A stretch of DNA of 64,000 nucleotides from Xanthomonas sp. SI (GCF_014236855.1 NZ_CP051261.1:124001-188000); one strand, 5' to 3'; shown: positions 1-9,028, counted from the first letter of the stretch. Program-made: numbers and translations. The notes: generated by a model not told the origin, from the letters alone.

Positions 1-1
1 C

Positions 2-55
2 AAGGTGATCGACCAGAGTCCGCGCTACACCCTGGGCGTGCGCTACAACTTCTGA
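2..55 (+). CDS. TonB-dependent receptor, C-terminal end only
   Basis: Only the last 17 codons are in the window, ending LGVRYNF and TGA. A terminal strand ending in aromatic phenylalanine is the outer-membrane insertion signature of beta-barrel proteins, and the LGVRYNF type ending is usual for TonB-dependent receptors. The next three genes (SapC, cupin-like, tryptophan halogenase) are the regular companions of such a receptor in Xanthomonas and Caulobacter, which supports the call. The substrate cannot be told from this fragment. Confidence 0.7.
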   Translation, partial: KVIDQSPRYTLGVRYNF

Positions 56-192
56 GCCCGGCAGGCCGCGCGCGGCGATGGCCGCGTGCGGCAACGGCGC
101 CCACGCCGCAGCGCGTCTTGCGGGCGCGGCGCTTTGCTGCAATGGTCGCGTGGCGCCCCACCCAGTTCCGCCACCGATCCGCTGGAGTCCAG

Positions 193-957
193 ATGGCCCG
201 ATACGAATTGCTCAACAACGTGGCCCACCAGGACCTGCGGGTGATCCTGCGCTTCGGCCCGGAGTTCGGCGACGCCACCGGCGTGGTGCAGGCGTTCCCG
301 ACCGAATACGCCGAGTTGCAGCGCGAATATCCGATCCTGCTGCGCAAGGACCCGGACGGCGGCGGTTTCCAATCGGTGGCGCTGCTGGGCTTCGAGCAGC
401 AGGAAAACCTGTTCCTGCAGGACGCGCGCTGGAATGCGGCATACCTGCCGGGCATCGTCGCCAAGGGGCCGTTCCTGATCGGGTTCCAGGAGCAGCAGGA
501 GGACGGCGTGCTGCGCCGCGAACCGGTGATCCACGTCGATCTGGACCACCCGCGGGTGAGTTTCGACGAAGGCGAACGGGTGTTCCTGCCGCAGGGCGGG
601 AACAGCCCGTATCTGGAGCACATCATCACCGTGCTGCGTGGCATCCGCGATGGCGTGGAAGGCGGCGACGCGATGTTCGCCGCCTTCGATGCGCTGGGCC
701 TGATCCAGCCGCTGCGCATCGACGTGCAGCTCGGGCAGGCGCACAACGTGCATCTGGCCGGGCTGTACGGCATCGACCGCGAACGGCTGGCGGCGCTGGA
801 TGCACCGTCGCTGCATGGGCTGCACCGCGCCGGTTATCTGGAAGGGGTCTATCTGCTGCTGGCGTCGCTGCACAACATGCGCCGCCTGATGGCCGAGAAG
901 CAGCGCCGCCTGCAGCATGTCGGCGTGGACGCGGTCGCCTCCGGGCAGGCCGCCTGA
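193..957 (+). CDS. SapC family protein
   Basis: A 254-residue protein starting MARYELLNNVAHQDLRV, which is the usual opening of SapC-like proteins. The frame is open further upstream, but that extension is low in recognisable sequence, so the ATG at 193 is preferred. The family is named after the Campylobacter S-layer protein SapC; its biochemical role is not established. Conserved blocks visible are the QEYPILLRKD-like segment and the AYLPGIVAKGPFLIGFQ segment near residues 80-105. It lies between a TonB-receptor end and a cupin-like gene, only 5 nt before the latter, so it is probably part of one operon for uptake or modification of an outer-membrane substrate. Confidence 0.85.
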   Translation: MARYELLNNVAHQDLRVILRFGPEFGDATGVVQAFPTEYAELQREYPILLRKDPDGGGFQSVALLGFEQQENLFLQDARWNAAYLPGIVAKGPFLIGFQEQQEDGVLRREPVIHVDLDHPRVSFDEGERVFLPQGGNSPYLEHIITVLRGIRDGVEGGDAMFAAFDALGLIQPLRIDVQLGQAHNVHLAGLYGIDRERLAALDAPSLHGLHRAGYLEGVYLLLASLHNMRRLMAEKQRRLQHVGVDAVASGQAA

Positions 958-962
958 GCGAC

Positions 963-1982
963 GTGGACGCGTTGGCGGCGATTGCCGAACGCAACGATTG
1001 CCGGGCCGGCGCATTGCCGCTGGCCGACCTGCTCGCCGCCGGCGAGCCGGTGGTGCTGCGTGGCGTGGCGCGCGACTGGGCGCTGGTCCAGGCCGGCCTG
1101 CGCGGCACGCGCGAGGCGATGGACCTGCTGCGCGGGCACAGCAACGGCCGCGCGCTGCAATATTCCTACGGCGCGCCTGAGATCGGCGGCCGGCCGTTCT
1201 ACAACGACGACTTCACCGCGTTGAACTTCGAGGTGCGGCGCAGCGACCTGCACGGCCTGCTGCAGGCGATCGCCGCGCACCTGGACGATCCGCGGCCGCC
1301 GGCCTACTACCTGGCCTCGCTGCCGGTGGACGACAACCTGCCGGGATTCCGCGACGGCAACGATGTGGACTTCGCCGCCCATGGCCTGCAGGTGCGGCCG
1401 AGCATCTGGATCGGCAACCGCATCACCGCGTCCTGCCACTACGACGCGCCGAACAACCTGGCCTGCTGCGCGGTCGGCCGGCGCCGCTTCACCGTGTTCC
1501 CGCCGGAGCAGATCGGCAATCTCTATCCCGGTCCGCTGGAGCCGACCCCGGGCGGGCAGGCGATCAGCGTGGTGGATTTCGCCGCGCCCGACGTCGCGCG
1601 CTACCCACGCTTTGCCGATGCGCTGGCGCACGGCCGCAGCGCGGTGCTGGAACCGGGCGATGCGCTGTTCCTGCCCAGCCTGTGGTGGCATCACGTGGAA
1701 GGGCTGGAGCCGTTCAACGTGCTGGTCAACTACTGGTGGAGCAGCGCGCCGGGCCATCTGCCGGCGCCGATGCAGGCGCTGTATCACGCGCTGTGGGCGA
1801 TCCGCGACCGGCCCGAGGCGGAAAAGGAGGCGTGGCGCGCCATCTTCGACTACTACGTGTTCGGCCCGGCCGAGCGCGCCGGCGCGCACCTGCCGGCGCC
1901 GGCGCGGCAACTGCTCGGGCCGATCGACGACATGCAGGCGCGGCAGCTGCGCGCGATGCTGCTGGCCAAGCTCAACCGCTGA
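963..1982 (+). CDS. Cupin-like (JmjC-type) dioxygenase-family protein
   Basis: The start is taken as GTG 963, giving 339 residues; the frame is open upstream through the SapC gene but has no better start. The protein has the cupin_8/JmjC pattern: a CHYDAPNN block carrying the His-x-Asp pair, and a WWHHVEG block carrying the distal His, which together form the Fe(II) facial triad of 2-oxoglutarate-dependent oxygenases. Relatives act as hydroxylases or demethylases on proteins or small molecules; the substrate here is unknown. The gene follows SapC with a 5-nt gap and precedes the halogenase by 69 nt. The fixed grouping suggests that oxygenation and halogenation act on the same imported compound, which is inference. 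Confidence 0.85.
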   Translation: MDALAAIAERNDCRAGALPLADLLAAGEPVVLRGVARDWALVQAGLRGTREAMDLLRGHSNGRALQYSYGAPEIGGRPFYNDDFTALNFEVRRSDLHGLLQAIAAHLDDPRPPAYYLASLPVDDNLPGFRDGNDVDFAAHGLQVRPSIWIGNRITASCHYDAPNNLACCAVGRRRFTVFPPEQIGNLYPGPLEPTPGGQAISVVDFAAPDVARYPRFADALAHGRSAVLEPGDALFLPSLWWHHVEGLEPFNVLVNYWWSSAPGHLPAPMQALYHALWAIRDRPEAEKEAWRAIFDYYVFGPAERAGAHLPAPARQLLGPIDDMQARQLRAMLLAKLNR

Positions 1983-2051
1983 CCGCGGCCCCATCCAAGG
2001 CCGCGCGCCGCCGCGCGCGCCACCATCCATCACTGCAGGAGAGACGACGCA

Positions 2052-3575
2052 ATGGCCCAGATACGCAAGGTGGTGATCGCGGGCGGCGGCACGGCGGGCT
2101 GGATCGCCGCCTGCGCGCTGGCGCACCAGTTCCGCGACCTGCTGGACATCACCCTGATCGAATCCGAGCAGATCGGCACGGTCGGCGTCGGCGAATCCAC
2201 GGTGCCGCCGATCCGCAGCTTCCATCGGTTCCTGCAGATCGACGAACAGGAGTTCCTGCGCAGCGTCGCGGGCACCTTCAAGCTCTCCATTTCCTTCGAG
2301 AACTGGCCACGGCACGGCGCGCGCTACATCCACCCGTTCGGCCTCACCGGACAAAGCACTTTGGTTTGCGCGTTCCACCATTTCTGGCTGGAGGCGCAGC
2401 GGCGCGGGATAGTCTCCGAACTGGGCGACTACTGCCTGGAAACCGTGGCCTCGCGCGTGGACCGGTTCGCGCTGCAGCAGTCGCCGCCGGTCAACTACGC
2501 CTATCACCTGGATGCCGGGTTGTACGCGCGGCTGCTGCGCCGTCACGCCGAGCGCCACGGCCTCAAGCGCGTGGAAGGCAAGATCCAGCAGGTGCGGCAG
2601 CACGCCGAGAGCGGCTTCGTCGAGGCGCTGCTGCTGGAAGACGGCACGCTGATCGAAGGCGACCTGTTCATCGACTGCACCGGGTTCCGCGGCCTGTTGA
2701 TCGAGCAGACCCTGCACACCGGCTACGAAGACTGGAAGCAATGGCTGCCGTGCGATCGCGCGGTGGCGGTGCAGACCGAAGCGGTGGCGGCACCGGTGCC
2801 GTACACCCGCGCCATCGCCCACGCCGCCGGCTGGCGCTGGCATATCCCGCTGCAGCACCGCGTCGGCTGCGGGCTGGTGTTTTCCAGCGCGCACATGTCC
2901 GATGACGAAGCGCGCGCCAAGCTGCTGCACGACGCCGCCGCGCCGCCGATCAAGGACCCATGGCTGGTGCCGTTCCGCACCGGCCGCCGGCTCAAGGCCT
3001 GGAACAAGAACGTGGTTTCTTTGGGCCTGGCCAGCGGCTTCATCGAACCGCTGGAATCGACCAGCATCCACCTGACCATCGCCGCGGTGATGCGGCTGAT
3101 CACGCTGTTCCCCACCGACGGCATCGCGCCGTCCATGGCCGACCTCTACAACGACGTCAGCCGCGCCGAGATGGAGCACGTGCGCGATTTCATCATCCTG
3201 CACTACCACGCCAACCAGCGCGACGAACCGATGTGGCGGGCCTGCCGCGAGATGACGCTGCCCGATTCGCTGCAGCAGCGGCTGCGCGCCTGGCGCGAGC
3301 GCGCGCATGCCTGGCAGGGCAGCGACGAACTGTTCCGGGTGGATTCGTGGATCCACGTGCTGCTCGGCCAGGGCATCGTGCCGGCGCAGCACCACCTGCT
3401 GGCGCGCGCGCTGCCGGACCAGCAGCTGCAGCAGTTCCTCGACACGATCCGCCAGCCCATCGACCGCGCGGTGGCGCAGATGCCGTCGCAGCAGGACTTC
3501 ATCGCGCGCTATTGCCAAGCCGGGCCGGAGGTATGGGCGGGGCGGCCCCCCGTTGCGGCATCGGCGTCGGCATGA
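2052..3575 (+). CDS. Flavin-dependent tryptophan halogenase family protein
   Basis: A 507-residue protein with the N-terminal FAD-binding GGGTAGW motif (residues 11-17), the family fingerprint WRWHIP at 261-266, the EPLEST segment at 332-337 holding the catalytic glutamate region, and a lysine at about 77 (TFKLSISF) matching the chloramine-forming lysine of PrnA-type enzymes. All catalytic landmarks are therefore present. Such enzymes use FADH2 from a partner reductase to make hypohalous acid. Homologues in TonB-receptor clusters are often active on indoles rather than free tryptophan, so the substrate should be left open. An AGGAGA ribosome site lies upstream of ATG 2052. No flavin reductase gene is adjacent. 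Confidence 0.93.
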   Translation: MAQIRKVVIAGGGTAGWIAACALAHQFRDLLDITLIESEQIGTVGVGESTVPPIRSFHRFLQIDEQEFLRSVAGTFKLSISFENWPRHGARYIHPFGLTGQSTLVCAFHHFWLEAQRRGIVSELGDYCLETVASRVDRFALQQSPPVNYAYHLDAGLYARLLRRHAERHGLKRVEGKIQQVRQHAESGFVEALLLEDGTLIEGDLFIDCTGFRGLLIEQTLHTGYEDWKQWLPCDRAVAVQTEAVAAPVPYTRAIAHAAGWRWHIPLQHRVGCGLVFSSAHMSDDEARAKLLHDAAAPPIKDPWLVPFRTGRRLKAWNKNVVSLGLASGFIEPLESTSIHLTIAAVMRLITLFPTDGIAPSMADLYNDVSRAEMEHVRDFIILHYHANQRDEPMWRACREMTLPDSLQQRLRAWRERAHAWQGSDELFRVDSWIHVLLGQGIVPAQHHLLARALPDQQLQQFLDTIRQPIDRAVAQMPSQQDFIARYCQAGPEVWAGRPPVAASASA

Positions 3576-3810
3576 CGCGGAGTGGAGTGCTTACCGGCGC
3601 GCAGGTCGCGCAGGTCGCGTCACGCAAGCGCGGCATCGATCGGTAGCGCCGTAAGCGTTGCGCGGCCTTTCCACGCAATGCACTCGCGCTCTGCCGCAGA
3701 CTGGTGTGTCCGACCCGCGGGCGCTACGCTTTCGCGGCGCGCGGCAGGGCAGGGTTCGGAGTCCCTGTCCACGCATTGTTCCCCGCTGCGGCGATCCCTG
3801 GGAGGCTGCC

Positions 3811-4311
3811 GTGCACACGCCAACGACAACCGCTTGCCCGGATCCGGCAGCGCCGCTGCGCTACCCGTCCGGCTATCCGCCGACCGGCGCGCGCGAGCGA
3901 TTCTTCATCGGCGTCAGGTGGCTCGGCCCGGACCTGTCGTTCTTCGGACGACTCCGCGCCCAGCAGAAGGCACGCAGTGCCGCGTTGCTGGATCTGTGGG
4001 GCGGCGGCGCGCGGCAGCGGGCGGCGCACGTGATCGGCGCGATCCTGGCGCGGCGCCTGCGCTGGCCCGGTCCCTGTTTCCTGCCCGACGACGCGTTCGC
4101 CGTCGTCTGCGGCGGACCGCGCTTCGGTACGCTCGACATCGACTACGACGTCGAGGACGCGATCGGCGAAATAGAGGAGCAGCTCGGGATCGCGATGCCT
4201 GCCTGTCTCTGGGAGGGGACGGCGACGCAGACCCTGGGCGAGGTGGTCGATGCGCTGCTGGCGGCGGGGGCACTGCATGGCGAAGCATGCACGCCGCATG
4301 CATCCGGCTGA
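3811..4311 (+). CDS. Hypothetical protein, 166 residues
   Basis: The frame is open from 3658, but the GTG at 3811 has a good GGGAGG ribosome site 5 nt upstream and begins the protein-like part. The product is acidic in its C-terminal third (LDIDYDVEDAIGEIEEQLG, about residues 108-126), a pattern that resembles small acyl-carrier-like or adaptor folds such as DUF1493, but no serine attachment motif is convincing. It has no signal peptide or membrane segment. It stands alone between the halogenase cluster and a dipeptidase. I do not recognise the family with confidence. Confidence 0.6.
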   Translation: MHTPTTTACPDPAAPLRYPSGYPPTGARERFFIGVRWLGPDLSFFGRLRAQQKARSAALLDLWGGGARQRAAHVIGAILARRLRWPGPCFLPDDAFAVVCGGPRFGTLDIDYDVEDAIGEIEEQLGIAMPACLWEGTATQTLGEVVDALLAAGALHGEACTPHASG

Positions 4312-4456
4312 CCGGCATCGCTCGCAGCAGCCCGGACCGATCTGGCCGAGCGGCGGGCGCCACCACCCCGATGCGCGCACCTACCCGCCGTGGCGGGTCG
4401 CGGCAGGCGCGGCATGGCTATCATCGAAGCGTCGCCCTGTTCGAGAGTTCCTGCGC

Positions 4457-5707
4457 ATGAAACTGCACGCCCTGGGTCTTTCCGTATCGTTGGCGCTGGC
4501 CGCGGCGCTGCCGGCGCATGCCGTCGACTTCACCAAAGCGGAACTGGCACGCGCTACCGCGCTGCAGCAGCGCCTGCTGACGCTGGATTCGCATCTGGAT
4601 ACGCCGGCCAATTTCGAGCGCGGCGATTTCGACATGATGGCCGCGCATGCCGGCAATCGCCTGGCGCAGGTGGACTATCCGCGCATGCTGGACGGCGCCC
4701 TGGACGGCGGCTTCTGGGCGATCTACACCGGCCAGGGCGACCGCAGTAAGCAAGCGCACCTGGACGATCGCGACGCCGGGTTGCAGCGCCTGATGGCGAT
4801 CCACGCGCTGCTCGCGGCCTATCCAAAGCAGTTCGGCTTGGCCACCACGCCGGCCGATGCGGCGCGGATCAAGGCCGCCGGCAAGCGCGTGGTGTACCTG
4901 AGCATGGAGAACGCCAGCCCGCTGGTCGCCGATCCCACGCTGCTGCGCTTCTACTACGCGCAAGGCCTGCGGTTGATGAGCACGGCGCATTTCCTCAACA
5001 ACGAGTTCGCCGATTCGGCCACCGATCCCAAGGGGCCGGAATGGCAGGGCTTGAGTCCTGCCGGGCGGGATCTGGTGCAGCAGGCGCAGAAGCTGGGCAT
5101 CGTCATCGACCAGTCGCATGCCTCCGATGCGGTGTTCGATCAGCTGATCGCGCTGTCGCCGGTGCCGATCCTGCTCTCGCACAGCGGCGCGCGCGCGGTG
5201 CACGCGCATCCGCGCAACATCGACGATGCGCGATTGAAGGTGCTGGCGGCGCACGGCGGGGTGATCCAGATGAATTCCTACGGCGGATACCTGATCGACA
5301 ACGGTGCCGGCCCCGAGCGCAAGGCCGCCGAGGAAGCATTGATCGCCAAATACGGCGGCTGGGAGCATCTGCAGCTGGCCGACGGGCTCAAGCTCGGCGA
5401 AGAGATGAAGGCGCTGGACGCCAAGTATCCGGTGCGGCGGGCGACGCTGGACGACTTCTTTGCGCACCTGGAGCACGTGCTGGCGCTGATCGGCCCCGAG
5501 CACGTGGGCATCGGCATGGACTGGGATGGCGGTGGCGGCGTGGTCGGCATGGAGGACGTGACCGACCTGCCCAAGATCACCGCCTGGTTGCTGCGCAAGG
5601 GCTACAGCGAGCAGCAGATCGCCGCCATCTGGGGCGGCAACGTGCTGCGGGTGATGCAGCAGGCGCAGGACTGGGCGGCGGCGCAGCGGCGCGCCGGGTC
5701 TACCTGA
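4457..5707 (+). CDS. Membrane dipeptidase (peptidase family M19), secreted
   Basis: A 416-residue protein. The ATG at 4457 gives a clean signal peptide (MKLHALGLSVSLALAAALPAHA) predicted to be cut after AHA, so it is exported. M19 zinc-ligand motifs are in order: LDSHLDTP near residue 41, the SMEN glutamate near 152, an ILLSHSG histidine near 239, the following HPRN, and GMDWDGG near 355. The enzyme hydrolyses dipeptides, including ones with D-residues, in the periplasm. The family is widespread in Xanthomonas. It is a single gene, with glycerate kinase starting 148 nt downstream. Confidence 0.93.
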   Translation: MKLHALGLSVSLALAAALPAHAVDFTKAELARATALQQRLLTLDSHLDTPANFERGDFDMMAAHAGNRLAQVDYPRMLDGALDGGFWAIYTGQGDRSKQAHLDDRDAGLQRLMAIHALLAAYPKQFGLATTPADAARIKAAGKRVVYLSMENASPLVADPTLLRFYYAQGLRLMSTAHFLNNEFADSATDPKGPEWQGLSPAGRDLVQQAQKLGIVIDQSHASDAVFDQLIALSPVPILLSHSGARAVHAHPRNIDDARLKVLAAHGGVIQMNSYGGYLIDNGAGPERKAAEEALIAKYGGWEHLQLADGLKLGEEMKALDAKYPVRRATLDDFFAHLEHVLALIGPEHVGIGMDWDGGGGVVGMEDVTDLPKITAWLLRKGYSEQQIAAIWGGNVLRVMQQAQDWAAAQRRAGST

Positions 5708-5855
5708 GATCTGCGCCGGCGCGGCGCGCTTGCGCGCTCACGCCTTGGCGGTGGCGCACATCGATGGCCGAAGACCGGCTCAGGCCCGGCATCGGCGTAC
5801 GCAGTGCCGCACGCGCCGAACAGGCGCCGTCGCATCGGCTAGCATCGGGGCGACC

Positions 5856-7007
5856 ATGAAGATCGTCATCGCCCCGGATTCGTTCAAGGAAAGCCTGTCG
5901 GCGCTGGAGGCGGCCACGCAGATCGAGGCGGGGTTTCGCGAAGTGTTCCCGGCGTGGAGCTACGTCAAGGTGCCGGTCGCCGACGGCGGCGAGGGCACGG
6001 TCGCGGCGCTGGTCGCGGCCACCGGCGGCCGCGTCGTCGGGCGCACGGTGACCGGGCCGCTGGGCGCGCCGGTCGAAGCCTTCTTCGGCATCACCGGCGA
6101 TGGCCGCACCGGCATCGTCGAAATGGCCGCGGCGAGCGGGCTGGCGCTGGTGCCGGCGGGCCGCCGCGACCCGCTCGCCGCCACCAGCTACGGCGTCGGC
6201 GAACTGCTCTTGGCAGCGCTGGATGCCGGCGCGCGCAAGCTCATCGTCGGTGTCGGCGGTAGCGCCAGCAACGACGGTGGCGCCGGCATGACGCAGGCGC
6301 TGGGCGTGCGCCTGCTCGACGCGCACGGCCGTGCGCTGGACGCCGGCGTGGGCGGTGGCGCACTGGCGAGGCTGGCGCGGATCGATGCCAGCGGCCTGGA
6401 TCCGCGCTTGCGACAGTGCGCGATCGAGGTCGCCTGCGATGTCGACAATCCGCTGACCGGGCCGGCGGGCGCTTCGGCGGTGTTCGGGCCGCAGAAGGGC
6501 GCCACCCCGGCGCTGGTCGCCCAGCTCGACGCCAACCTGCAGCACTACGCCAGGGTCATCGAAACCGACCTCGGTATCGCGCTCGCCGGGTTGCCCGGTG
6601 GCGGGGCCGGCGGCGGTCTGGGGGCTGCGCTGGTCGCGTTCCTCGGCGCGCAGCTGCGCCCGGGCGCGGACATCGTCGCCGAGGCGCTGGGGCTGGACGC
6701 GCTGGTGGCCGATGCCGACCTGGTGATCACCGGCGAGGGCCGCCTCGACCGCCAGAGCGTCCACGGCAAGACCCCGCTCGGTGTGGCCCGTATCGCCAGA
6801 CGCCACGGCAAGCCGGTGGTCGCGATCGCCGGCGGGCTGGGGGCCGGCGCCGAGCTTCTGCATGCGCACGGCATCGACGCGATGTTCGGTGCAGTGCAGC
6901 GCGCCTGCACGCTGGAGCAGGCGCTGGCCGAGGCCGCGGCGAACCTGCGCCTGGCGGCCAGGAACGTGGCCGAGGCGATCAGGATCGGGCGCGGCCTGGG
7001 GCGCTGA
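5856..7007 (+). CDS. Glycerate kinase (GlxK/GarK family)
   Basis: A 383-residue protein starting MKIVIAPDSFKESLSA, the almost invariant opening of class II glycerate kinases. The other family blocks are present: VPVADGGEG (about 43-51), GVGGSASNDGGAGM (about 130-143), FGPQKGA (about 210) and ITGEGRLDRQS (about 290). It phosphorylates D-glycerate with ATP, giving 2- or 3-phosphoglycerate depending on the subfamily, in glyoxylate and glucarate breakdown. Length is normal for the family. The ATG at 5856 was chosen because the conserved sequence begins there. No tartronate-semialdehyde reductase or glyoxylate carboligase is next to it. Confidence 0.94.
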   Translation: MKIVIAPDSFKESLSALEAATQIEAGFREVFPAWSYVKVPVADGGEGTVAALVAATGGRVVGRTVTGPLGAPVEAFFGITGDGRTGIVEMAAASGLALVPAGRRDPLAATSYGVGELLLAALDAGARKLIVGVGGSASNDGGAGMTQALGVRLLDAHGRALDAGVGGGALARLARIDASGLDPRLRQCAIEVACDVDNPLTGPAGASAVFGPQKGATPALVAQLDANLQHYARVIETDLGIALAGLPGGGAGGGLGAALVAFLGAQLRPGADIVAEALGLDALVADADLVITGEGRLDRQSVHGKTPLGVARIARRHGKPVVAIAGGLGAGAELLHAHGIDAMFGAVQRACTLEQALAEAAANLRLAARNVAEAIRIGRGLGR

Positions 7008-7172
7008 CCGGGGCTCGTGGCATCTGCGCGTCGGCAAGCGGGGGTTCCTGACGCTTACCGACCCGGTGTCGATCAGGTTCCCGATTCCAGTGCAGCCCGC
7101 TGCATCGACTCACCATGCGCACCGGGATGGTGCAAATCACGCCGAGGATGGTGCGGAGCAGGCCTATTCAGC

Positions 7173-7200
7173 TACAATGAAAACGATTACATAAAAGGAA
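7173..7200 (+). promoter_or_regulatory. Probable -10 element and ribosome site for the DUF2628 gene
   Basis: TACAAT at 7173-7178 stands in a locally AT-rich stretch, followed by an AAAGGA ribosome site about 11 nt before ATG 7211. No good -35 hexamer is visible at the expected distance. The drop in GC against the surrounding coding sequence is the main support. Confidence 0.4.
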
Positions 7201-7210
7201 TTGCGTCTCC

Positions 7211-7615
7211 ATGAGTACCCAGAACCTCCCCGAGCGCGCGCCGCTCAGCCCGAAGTGGCAGTTCCGCTTCGACTTCTTCGACCGCCACGGCGGGCCTGCC
7301 TCGCCCGGCTTCAAGCCGGCGTTCAAGGCGCTGCCGTCGTTCGGCGACCGCCTGAAGATCAACATGAACTTCTTCGCGTTCTTCTTCGGCTGGATCTACT
7401 TCTTCATCCTCGGCCTGTGGCGCAAGGCGATCGTGCTGATCGGCATCTCGCTGCTGATCGGCGTGCTGTCGTTCTTCCTGCCGCGAATGGTCGTCAACGG
7501 CCTGGGCGTGGCCTATTCGGTGCTGGTCGGCATGATCGCCAACTACGCCTACTACCTGGAAGTGAAGAAGGGCAGCACCAGCTGGAACCCCTTCGAAGGC
7601 ATGCGCTGGTGGTAA
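7211..7615 (+). CDS. DUF2628 inner-membrane protein
   Basis: A 134-residue protein with a hydrophilic N-terminus of about 55 residues followed by three hydrophobic segments (about 57-72, 75-92 and 95-118). The sequence around FFAFFFGWIYFFILGLWRKA is typical of the DUF2628 family of small inner-membrane proteins. Function is not known. It is preceded by a -10-like element and followed by an inverted repeat, so it is probably transcribed alone. Confidence 0.8.
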   Translation: MSTQNLPERAPLSPKWQFRFDFFDRHGGPASPGFKPAFKALPSFGDRLKINMNFFAFFFGWIYFFILGLWRKAIVLIGISLLIGVLSFFLPRMVVNGLGVAYSVLVGMIANYAYYLEVKKGSTSWNPFEGMRWW

Positions 7616-7626
7616 GCGGTCTGTAG

Positions 7627-7730
7627 CCGGGACCGGGGACTCGGGACTCGGGACTCGGAAAGCGGCGCCGCGGCGCTTTGCCTTATGCTTTTGCTCTTCC
7701 GGGTCCCGAGTCCCGAGTCCCGGCTTCAGG
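7627..7730. repeat. Inverted repeat built from GGGACTCG units
   Basis: The left arm (7627-7661) contains three head-to-tail GGGACTCG units. The right arm (7696-7730) contains the complement, CGAGTCCC-type units, so the two arms can pair over roughly 28 bp with a loop of about 35 nt. The right arm ends only 5 nt before the MFS start codon at 7736. It could act as a terminator for the DUF2628 gene or affect translation of the transporter; elements of this kind are dispersed in xanthomonad genomes. Confidence 0.75.
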
Positions 7731-7735
7731 TTCCC

Positions 7736-8947
7736 ATGTCCCCACACGCTTCCCAGGCCGATGCGGCACCCGCCGGCCTGTCCTCCGGCCTGATCGCGCT
7801 GTTCGCCGCCGCTTGCGGCCTGGCGGTGGCCAACATCTATTTCTCGCAACCGCTGATCGGCATCATCGCGCCGGAGTTGCGCCTGCATGCGGGCCTGGCC
7901 GGGCTGATCGTGGCGCTGACCCAGCTCGGCTACGGTGCCGGCCTGCTGTTGCTGGTGCCGCTGGCCGATGTGGCCGAGAACCGGCGCCTGGCGATCCTGC
8001 TGCTGGGCGGAGTGGTGCTGGGCCTGGTCGGCATCGGCCTGTCGCAGTCGGCGGCGGGCTTCCTGATCGGCTCGTTCGTGGTCGGCGTGTGTGCGGTAGC
8101 CACGCAGATCCTGGTGCCGTTCGCCTCGCACCTGGCGCCGGAGGCCAGCCGCGGCCGCGTGGTCGGCACGGTGATGGGCGGGCTGCTGGCCGGGATCATG
8201 CTGGCGCGTCCGTTCTCCAGCTTCGTCGCCGCCAGCCTGGGCTGGCGCGCGGTGTTCTTCCTGTCCGCCGGCATGATGCTGCTGCTGATGGCGGTGTTGC
8301 GCTGGCGCCTGCCGCAGCGCCGGCCCGCGCAGCGCGCGTCCTACGCCGCGGTGCTGGCCTCGCTGCCGCGGCTGTATGCCGCCACGCCGCTGTTGCGCCG
8401 GCGCGCGTTCTACCAGGGCATGATGTTCGCCGCGTTCAACGTGTTCTGGACCGGTTCGCCGCTGCTTCTGGCGCAGTCCTTCGGCATGGACCAGCGGCAC
8501 ATCGCGCTGTTCGCGCTGGCCGGCGCCGCCGGCGCCCTGGTCGCGCCGCTGGCCGGGCGCATGGCCGACCGCGGCTGGACCCGCCCGGCCACCGGCTGGG
8601 CGCTGGCCGCCGCGGCGTTGTCGTTCGGCATCGGCGCCTGGGCCGCGCACGCGCATGCGCTGCTGTGGCTGGTGGTCGCCGCGCTGGTGCTGGATGCGGC
8701 GGTACAGGTGTGCCAGGTGCTGAGCCTGCGCAGCATCTACATGCTGGCGCCGGAGCAGCGTGGCCGCCTCAACGGCCTGTTCATGACCTCGGTGTTCGTG
8801 TGCGGCGCCACCGGTTCGTTGCTGGCCGCGGCGGTCTTCGCCTATGCCGGCTGGCCGGGGCTGTCGCTGCTGGGTGCCGGCTTCGGTGCGGCGGCGCTGC
8901 TGTTCTACTTCAGCGAATTCAGGCGGGCGGCGGTGCCGGCGCGTTGA
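7736..8947 (+). CDS. MFS transporter
   Basis: A 403-residue protein with 12 predicted membrane segments. The first contains LSSGLIALFAAACGLAVANIYFSQPL, and NIYFSQPL is typical of the YwoG/NreB-like drug:H+ antiporter group of MFS proteins. The loop 2-3 motif A is degenerate (PLADVAENRR), and a second half-motif is seen as LAGRMADRGW. The substrate cannot be assigned. An in-frame ATG at 7685 exists, but it lies inside the inverted repeat, so ATG 7736 is preferred. The ribosome site (TCAGG) is partly within the right arm of the repeat. Confidence 0.85.
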   Translation: MSPHASQADAAPAGLSSGLIALFAAACGLAVANIYFSQPLIGIIAPELRLHAGLAGLIVALTQLGYGAGLLLLVPLADVAENRRLAILLLGGVVLGLVGIGLSQSAAGFLIGSFVVGVCAVATQILVPFASHLAPEASRGRVVGTVMGGLLAGIMLARPFSSFVAASLGWRAVFFLSAGMMLLLMAVLRWRLPQRRPAQRASYAAVLASLPRLYAATPLLRRRAFYQGMMFAAFNVFWTGSPLLLAQSFGMDQRHIALFALAGAAGALVAPLAGRMADRGWTRPATGWALAAAALSFGIGAWAAHAHALLWLVVAALVLDAAVQVCQVLSLRSIYMLAPEQRGRLNGLFMTSVFVCGATGSLLAAAVFAYAGWPGLSLLGAGFGAAALLFYFSEFRRAAVPAR

Positions 8948-8996
8948 GCGCTGACAGCCATGGCGCCCGCTGACCTGCCGTCTGCTTGCTCGGATG

Positions 8997-9028
8997 TTGA
9001 TGGTTCAGGTAATGACCGGGTATATACT
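8997..9028 (+). promoter_or_regulatory. Promoter of the RHH/ParE-type toxin-antitoxin operon
   Basis: TTGATG at 8997-9002 and TATATA at 9021-9026 are spaced 18 nt apart, and the stretch is much more AT-rich than its surroundings. A GGAG ribosome site precedes ATG 9058. Antitoxin autoregulation at this promoter would be expected for the family but no clear operator palindrome was picked out. Confidence 0.6.

Noticed and set aside
78..962. A 634-residue start for the cupin-like protein
   Set aside because: The first 295 codons are out of phase with the well-supported SapC gene and have shadow composition; the domain begins after GTG 963.
849..3518. An 889-codon open frame on the minus strand opposite the cupin and halogenase genes
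   Set aside because: It is an antisense shadow of GC-rich coding sequence; the plus-strand genes have full catalytic motifs, and the minus translation is rich in Arg, Gln and His without any domain.
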